From positions 1,736,001 through 1,800,000 of the forward strand of contig CAXKWD010000007.1 in NCBI GenBank assembly GCA_964059195.1: a stretch of 64,000 bases of DNA, in the 5' to 3' direction. The notes under the pieces were generated by a model. It did no database searches, had not been told where the DNA came from, and worked only from the letters and a program-made list of their open reading frames with translations. The DNA is from Ectobius pallidus. Lineage: Eukaryota > Arthropoda > Insecta > Blattodea > Ectobiidae. The translations under genes were made by a program, and so were the position numbers. This document shows positions 58,222 through 64,000 of the stretch, one piece after another (position 1 is the first letter of the stretch; each line of letters begins with the position of its first letter).

Positions 58222-59021
58222 TGTAGAGTGCCCCTTTAGCACTCTGTCAGGATGGGACCGATTACGGCCTCAATGACCGCCTCCGCCGTCTCTGCTCCTG
58301 AAGCTGGAAATTATATAATGGAATTTCGATGACCCATTCGCTCAGACCCCCCAATTTCCTCCTTCCTTCCTTAGGTTTGCTTTAGGAGTACGTACAAATA
58401 TGACACCATCTGTAACGGGACCGGGGTATATCTATGATGCATTGTATGCAGCGGGTGCCTCTCGGACTTATCAAATCCCTTCGCAACCCCTCACTCCTGC
58501 ATACCCCCGTACGCAACCCTGTCACCACATCAGGATTTTGGGCCTACCTGTCCGACGTCGTCCTGCTTCTGCTTGTCGGCTTCCTTGTTCTTCTGTTGCT
58601 GTAGAGAGACATGCTGTTGACACTAGACACCCCCATTAAGACACAACCCTCGACATCCCCTTACTCCACTCAGGGATGTTCACATTATGTAATGATAAAC
58701 ACATATTACTAGCTAAAACCCTTTTATTACCCTATTAAACATATATACATATAGTTACACACGATGCGACCCTTTTGCTCTCCATCGCACGCATTCGGCC
58801 TACTTAATATCCGCCGCCATAGTCCCTCAACAACACACACTAACCTGCACACTCTATTACTCCTCTGCACTCTCCGCTGGTCTGTACCACGCCAAGCTGC
58901 TTGCGTCTTGCATCCGGGGAAAATCGCCAACTTGCATTTCCCACGATCCGAAATGCTAAGGAAATGCTCTAAACGCTAAACTTGCATTATACTCAGGGCT
59001 GTACAAAGCTGTACCCTTACA
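58222..59021 (-). repeat. LTR (5' LTR in minus-strand sense)
   Basis: Partner of 52420-53219, the same 800 bp, near identical. TGTA...TACA ends. Confidence 0.93.
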
Positions 59022-59337
59022 GAACGTCGTAAATTAAGAAGAATATGGCAGAACCACAGATATCCTGAAGATAAAAGGCGAATCAACAGAGCTTCCCAAG
59101 AACTAAAAAGGCTCATACAAACAATGAAAAACCAATCCATCCAAGAATACCTGGAAAATCTAACGCCTCTGGAAGCTAGTGATTATTCTTTATGGAGAGC
59201 TACAAAGAAATTGAAAAGACCTACAGAACCCATACCACCAATTAAGAAAGAAGATGGCACTTGGGCTAGAAGCTGTGATGAAAAAGCTATGTTATTTGTC
59301 ACCCATTTATCACACGTATTCCAGCCATTTCCTTCAA

Positions 59338-60243
59338 TAGCCCAGTCAAATGTTACATCGGAACTTACATTAAATGGAGTATTAATGATGTTTGGAGGGG
59401 AGTTTCGAACCATTACTGGGATCACAAATCCAGATTTGCAACCCTCAGAAACCTGTGCTCGCTGAATGGCGGTCGAAATAAACCGGTTTTTTCGGACTTT
59501 TTTCGGTTTTCCGACAATATATCCTAAACTATGCGTTTGTTGAAAATATTATTTCTTAGCTTTTTAGAAGTAAATTAAATTTTCTAAAATATGAGAACAA
59601 AGTAGTTTTTGTAAGTTATATAGTTACCGAGATACGTCTTTTCAAAGATTAGCCTTTTTTTCCAAAAAATTAAAATTTTAAGTTTTCTTCGTGTTTTGAA
59701 CTGAATACCGACAAAATGACACGTCCTACAGAAAAGTCAAGAGAACAAACGTTGTAGGCAATTTAATAAGCTTTAATATGAGCTATAGTTCGTTCTTGTG
59801 GCTCAGATAGTCTCGTCATAAATGACAAAAACCGAAAATATAAAAAAATGCTTTTTTGGGTGAAAGTTGAATAACATCGTTTCCTCCACTAACAACTTAA
59901 TTTTTTTGTAACATGTTCGCGGATAATGTGTATATGTGTCTATGGGAGATGGATTTTGCCAGAAAAAAAATATTTAAGCAGAATATTTCATAAAAATGTA
60001 TTTACTTTTAAACCAATAGGCATATTTAAACCATGTGTGAGGTTCCTGGTATGGGATGGTATGGGAAGTCGAGGGTGGGGTGATGTCTTCATCCTCACTT
60101 GAAGAACTGTCATTCTGGGGTGTGGGCACATTGCGGCAGAACTTTTCCCTTGCAGAAAGTGCACAAAACTGAGCATTTCCGGCTAGTTTTGCAGCAGCTG
60201 CAGCTCCCAGCGCAGCCCATTTTGCACTTGCACGAGATCAGTT
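59338..60243 (-). repeat. Left inverted arm
   Basis: Reverse complement of 61682-62583. It keeps a ~38-bp segment, within the CXC-coding part, that the right arm has lost. Minus-strand coding here (60176-59988) repeats the end of the gene. Confidence 0.9.
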
Positions 60244-60362
60244 CCCCGTTACTGACAAAATAGTTTCTATTAGCAGTGGGATTGTTGGAGGCTATGAAGT
60301 CAATTGTTAAATTGTCAAGGAACTGGGAACAGAAGGCGTGGTTAACATAGAAACCCAAATAT

Positions 60363-61896
60363 TTGGGAAAGTTGGATTCAAACGTAAAGACAAAGTTGTT
60401 ACCTTCGTTGCAAGTTGTTACCTTGGCAAGCGTCAATAATTCCATACAAGTCACTAATAAGAAGATTGAAGTTGACCCTCTCACAATATTTCAGCGAGTT
60501 AGCATTACCATAAAAATCAGACAAAGAGTTGAAAGCCAGCTGCAAGTATGAATTGCCCCCTTACCCAATGTCTCTTTTCAACGAAACTGGAGTGAGGAAA
60601 GGAACTAAGGCAGCTCTATATTCGTGTTTCACTTCCCTCACTACCAACATCTCCCGAGACGCCAATATCCACATCATGCTCGATGGTGGCTACTTGCTCC
60701 ACAAATGTGTGTGGCATCAAAACACATCAGTGAAAACCATCATTGACGGCTACATTCATTTTGTGAAAAACCATTTTGGGACAGATGTAATCCACTGTCT
60801 TCGATGGATATCCGGAGGACGCCTCTCAAAAAAGTACCAAAAGTGCCGAACTACAGTGACATTGTCCTATCAGCTTCAACTACCATCAACATCACACAAG
60901 AGAAGTTCTTATCGAACGACACTAATAAGCATAGGCTGATAGAGCTACTGAAAACTGGATTTGAGCAGCACGGTGTTGAGGTGACAGAAGACGACACTGA
61001 CGCTGACATTGTTAGAGCTGCCATCACCAAAGGTGAAGGTTGTAATCATCGTGGAAGATGTGAACCTGCTTGTGTTATTAGTTGGTTTGAGTTCCAAAAA
61101 ATACATCTACTTTCAGAAGAGGTGAGCCAGACGTCCAATATTCATCTACATCGTTCACCACCGGAAATTCTTATTACTCTCCCGGGCCCCTTTCAAGCAG
61201 GGGAAAACCAAATTTGTCAAACCTTCCTCAAGACCCCAGCACTATTCAAGCAAGCAGAAGTCTTCCTCCACCCAGATGTGAGTTACGATGAAATAGCTGC
61301 AGCTGGGGAGAAGTATCTCGTCGCAGTTTATGAAGGAGCGACTGACACCACCCTCAACGACCTGTCAGCCAAAGTCAACCTTGCCCGTTTGTCACCAACC
61401 ACAGATGCTGCAAAATATCATGCTTATTGTATGTATCACCAGGTATGTTCATATACATTTCCTATCATTATGTTCTTAAATTTCGTGGTTCACTTATACA
61501 CTTTTATTGTACACCATGCGTATACTTTGAAATATTATAGACTAACTAATGTTCATTCTACTTTTTCGCAGGTACAAAAGTGGTTGGGGTGGAAAAAACT
61601 CACGGATTGGGGTGGAAGTTGGACGAGTTGGGCTTACACCAATTGCAATGGAAGTTAAACCAGCCCCTCAAACGCTTCTGCAACTGATCTCGTGCAAGTG
61701 CAAGATGGGCTGCGCTGGGGGCTGCAGCTGCCGCAAAACTGAGCTGAAATGCAATGTGCCCACACCCCAGAATGACAGTTCTTCAAGTGAAGATGAAGAT
61801 ATCACCCCACCCTCGACTTCCCATACCATCCCATACCAGGAACCTCACACATGGTTTAAATATGCCTGTTGGTTTAAAGTAAATACATTTTTATGA
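60363..61896 (+). pseudogene. Nuclease-like transposon protein with C-terminal CXC motif, broken
   Basis: The pieces run in order: an N-part at 60440-60530, CKYELPPYPMSLFNETGVRK (from 60538), HIMLDGGYLLHKCVW near 60680, then after frameshifts NDTNKHRLIELLKTGFEQHG, then DDTDADIVRAAI near 60995. A shifted block VVIIVEDVNLLVLLV near 61040 resembles the acidic residue cluster of PIN/FEN-type nucleases. A GT-AG intron is visible at 61443-61571 (HQ|GTATGT ... TTCGCAG|GTA). The C-terminus has CKCKMGCAGGCSCRK, a CXC-type zinc motif. This combination is known from repeat-associated arthropod and cnidarian proteins of unproven function. At least three frameshifts are inferred. Confidence 0.65.
61443..61571 (+). 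other. Intron in the nuclease-like gene
   Basis: It begins GTATGTTC after CACCAG and ends CTACTTTTTCGCAG before GTACAAAAG, 129 bp, AT-rich. It joins YHQ to VQKWLG in frame. An intron shows this is a DNA-transposon gene copied as DNA and not a retrocopy. Confidence 0.7.
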
Positions 61897-62583
61897 AATA
61901 TTCTGCTTAAATATTTTTTTCTGGCAAAATCCATTTCCCATAGACACATATACACACAATTAGTTTCTATACACAGTTATAAGACATTATCCGCCAACAT
62001 GTTACAAAAAAATTAAGTTGTTGGTGGAAGAAACGATGTTATTCAACTTTCACCCAAAAAAGCATTTTTTCATATTTTCGGTTTTTGTCATTTGTGACGA
62101 GACTATCTGAGCCACAAGAACGAGCTATAGCTCATATTAAAGCTTATTAAATTGCCTACAACTTTTGTTCTCTTGACTTTTCTGTAGGACGTGTAATTTT
62201 GTCGGTATACAGTTCGAAACACGAAGAAAACTTAAAATTTTAACTTTTTGGAAAAAAGGTTAATCTTTGAAAAGCCGTATCTCGGTAACTATATAACTTA
62301 CAAAAACGACGTTGATCTCATATTTTAGAAAATTTAATTTACTTTTAAAAAGCTAAGAGATAATATTTTCAACACACGCATAGTTTAGGAGATATTGTCG
62401 AAAAACCGAAAAAAGTCCGAAAAAACCGGTTTAATTCGACCGCCATTCAGCGAGCACAGGTTTCTGAGGGTTGCAAATCTGGATTTATGATCCCAGTAAC
62501 GGGCCGTAACTCCCCTCCAAAAATCATTAATTCTCCATTTAATGTAAGTTCACGCATTTTTTTTGTAACATTTGACTGGGCTA
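61682..62583 (+). repeat. Right inverted arm
   Basis: Partner of 59338-60243. It contains the end of the nuclease-like gene (CXC motif to the stop at 61894-61896) followed by the non-coding terminal part. Confidence 0.9.
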
Positions 62584-64000
62584 CAATGGCACAAGAAGAT
62601 GACACTGAGATAGATCAGTACCTTCAAGCCCCTTTCCAAATGTCTCTACCGATTCAGTCAGCATCTCCAAGAGAGGTCAGAACAACTATAGAAAATAATT
62701 TGAATCCTAATAAGGCTCCTGGTTATGATCTAATAACTGGTCGTATCTTGAAAGAACTGCCATTTAAAGCTATGATTTTTATTGCATTCATATTTAATGC
62801 AATAATAAGGTTGGGGTACTATCCAGGAGCTTGGAAAATATCACAAATTATCCTCATCCATAAAGCAGGAAAACCTCCAAATGAAGTTAAATCTTACATA
62901 CCTATAAGTTTATTGCCTGTTATTTCTAAATTGTTTGAGAAAATACTCCTGGCCAGACTTAAACCACTCCTTACTGACATAATTCCCGACCATCAATTTG
63001 GATTTCAAGCACAGCACTCAACCATAGAACAAGTGCATAGAGTAACAGATGTCATCCACAATGCATTTGAAAATAAAGAATACTGTTCAGCGGCATTTCT
63101 TGATGTTAGCCAAGCTTTTGATAAAATATGGCATACTGGATTGCTATTCAAAATAAAAAAGTTCTTACCCCATTCTTTTTATAGTATTCTGCAATCATAC
63201 CTAGAAAAAAGATACTTTCAAGTTAAATTTGAAGACAGCCTATCAGATCTCTACCCTATCAACTCTGGAATTCCACAAGGAAGTGTCCTTGGTCCTTGCA
63301 GATTTGCCCATAGATGTACCGACAACTATAGCCACTTTTGCTGATGATACAGCAGTCTTAGCAGTCCATGAAGATTTAACCACAGCGTCACAACACATAC
63401 AAGATTACCTAATTAAATTGGAGACTTGGTTTAAAAAATGGAGAATAAAAATTAATGAAGATAAGAGTCTACATGTAACTTTCACGCTAAGACGAGGCAC
63501 TTGCCCTCCAGTAAGAATCAATGGTAAGACTCTACCTCAGTCAGAAGAAGTTAAATATTTGGGTATCCATCTTGATTATCGTTTGACCTGGAAAAAGCAT
63601 ATATGTACCAAACGCAAACAACTAAATCTAAAATTCAGCAAATTGTATTGGTTCCTGGGACCCAAGTCAGAGTTGTTAACTACGAACAAACTTCTAATTT
63701 ACAAATGTATCCTTAAACCAATATGGACATATGGAATTCAACTTTGGGGTACATCAAGCAACTCCAACATAGAAATTCTAGAACGTTTCCAATCCAAAAC
63801 GATACGAACTATTGGTAAAATTCCCTGGTATATCAGTAACAAATATGTATATCAAAATCTTGAAATACCAACAGTAAAACAGGAAATAAGTAAATACAGT
63901 ATGACCTACCAGAATCGTCTAAACAAACACCCCAATTCATATGCAGTGAATCTCCTGAACAATGGGACAGGCTCAATAGAAATAGAGTTTTGGACTTGAT

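Larger units (their letters stand above)
52420..59021 (-). mobile_element. LTR retrotransposon without coding capacity (LARD-like)
   Basis: Two 800-bp LTRs, 52420-53219 and 58222-59021, begin TGTAGAGTGCC and end GTACCCTTACA. A 4-bp TSD GAAC is at 52416-52419 and 59022-59025. On the minus strand a primer-binding site lies 2 bases from the LTR, and a purine-rich tract lies next to the other LTR (complement of 53220-53235). The 5-kb interior is AT-rich and has no gag, protease or RT ORF. Ty3/gypsy origin is inferred from the TSD length and the primer type. It must use proteins from another element. Confidence 0.88.
59338..62583 (+). mobile_element. TIR element with ~0.9-kb inverted arms and a nuclease-like gene
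   Basis: Left arm 59338-60243 and right arm 61682-62583 are inverted copies with few mismatches. The ends are TAGCCCAGTCAAATGTTAC. A 3-bp TSD CAA (59335-59337 and 62584-62586) is inferred from the break in the Jockey frame. The loop encodes a broken nuclease-like protein. The arms each contain its 3' coding end. A short TSD with an XPG-family nuclease gene is compatible with Academ-type elements, but that assignment is a guess. Confidence 0.8.
49877..64000 (+). mobile_element. Jockey-like LINE, full ORF set, split by two insertions
   Basis: ORF1 (zinc-knuckle protein), then ORF2 with apurinic-type endonuclease and reverse transcriptase in one line. A 6.6-kb LTR element (52420-59021) and a 3.2-kb TIR element (59338-62583) interrupt ORF2. 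Removing each with one TSD copy rejoins ORF2 in frame. The 5' end is uncertain (49877-50136 may be 5' UTR), and the 3' end lies beyond the window. Several point lesions are present. Confidence 0.85.
51507..64000 (+). pseudogene. Jockey-like ORF2: endonuclease plus reverse transcriptase, broken
   Basis: The endonuclease begins at ATG 51507 (LNISSWNVNGLSERR, with IVLISETRF, and GGDWNAKHTHWGS near 51915). A TAA at 52005-52007 and a TGA near 52239 interrupt it. It continues as a linker to 52419, from 59026 to 59337, and from 62587. RT motifs: APGYDLITGRIL (about 62715), FLDVSQAFDKIWH (about 63100), GIPQGSVLGP (about 63270), then a small out-of-frame deletion near 63297, then TFADDTAVLA (about 63336) with the catalytic Asp pair. 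The C-terminal region follows. A last frameshift near 63945 takes the coding frame to the window edge. Inferred lesions are two stops, two frameshifts and two insertions. Confidence 0.82.

Noticed and set aside
52420..59021. Two 800-bp direct repeats as a segmental duplication
   Set aside because: TG...CA ends, a 4-bp TSD, a tRNA-Leu primer site and an interrupted LINE frame show an LTR element.

Overview
This 64 kb window is AT-rich nuclear DNA of an animal, most likely an arthropod and probably an insect. The evidence is GT-AG introns, tRNA-derived SINEs, CR1/L2-like and Jockey-like LINEs, mariner, pogo and hAT elements, Penelope-like elements, and no dense long host ORFs. The species cannot be named from the sequence. 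It is almost entirely mobile-element DNA, much of it nested. Only one host gene is well supported: the last two coding exons of a small secreted cysteine-rich peptide (28665-30767, minus). A possible terminal exon of a hydrophobic protein lies at 32150-32396 (minus).

Layout. 1-6.3 kb: unassigned sequence and a diverged direct repeat. 6.3-10.4 kb: LINE 3' remnants, a MULE-like element with a 9-bp target-site duplication (TSD), an unclassified element inside a LINE, and a SINE. 11.3-15.2 kb: a hAT-like element containing a second hAT-like element, with two inverted copies of a short TIR family that carries a tRNA-like segment; more copies lie at 16.4, 17.1 and 23.5 kb. 18.0-23.2 kb: one decayed minus-strand LINE split by a Foldback-like element with arms of ~177-bp tandem repeats and by a Penelope-like element that has a GIY-YIG domain and hammerhead ribozyme motifs on both strands. 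24.2-28.2 kb: a repeat split by a mariner-like element, an isolated hammerhead motif, a 500-bp MITE, and a 0.5-kb palindrome that is a short Penelope-like insertion. 28.6-30.8 kb: the host gene, with a SINE in its intron. 32.4-33.8 kb: a tandem duplication joined to another Penelope-like palindrome. 34.1-37.6 kb: a pogo-like transposase pseudogene split by a LINE, then a repeat with five tandem subunits split by a SINE. 40.8-44.9 kb: three MITEs. 45-49.9 kb: a CGGBP1-like hAT pseudogene split by a LINE with an open 668-codon ORF, then a compact hAT with perfect 8-bp TSDs.

50-64 kb is one Jockey-like LINE on the plus strand. It is cut first by a 6.6-kb LTR element with no coding capacity (two 800-bp LTRs, about 3 differences, 4-bp TSD, tRNA-Leu primer site) and then by a 3.2-kb element with ~0.9-kb inverted repeats. 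That element carries a broken nuclease-like gene with an intron and a CXC-type cysteine motif. Removing the inserts with one TSD copy rejoins the reading frame at both places, which fixes the order of events. Apart from the cysteine-rich peptide, the genes here serve transposition.
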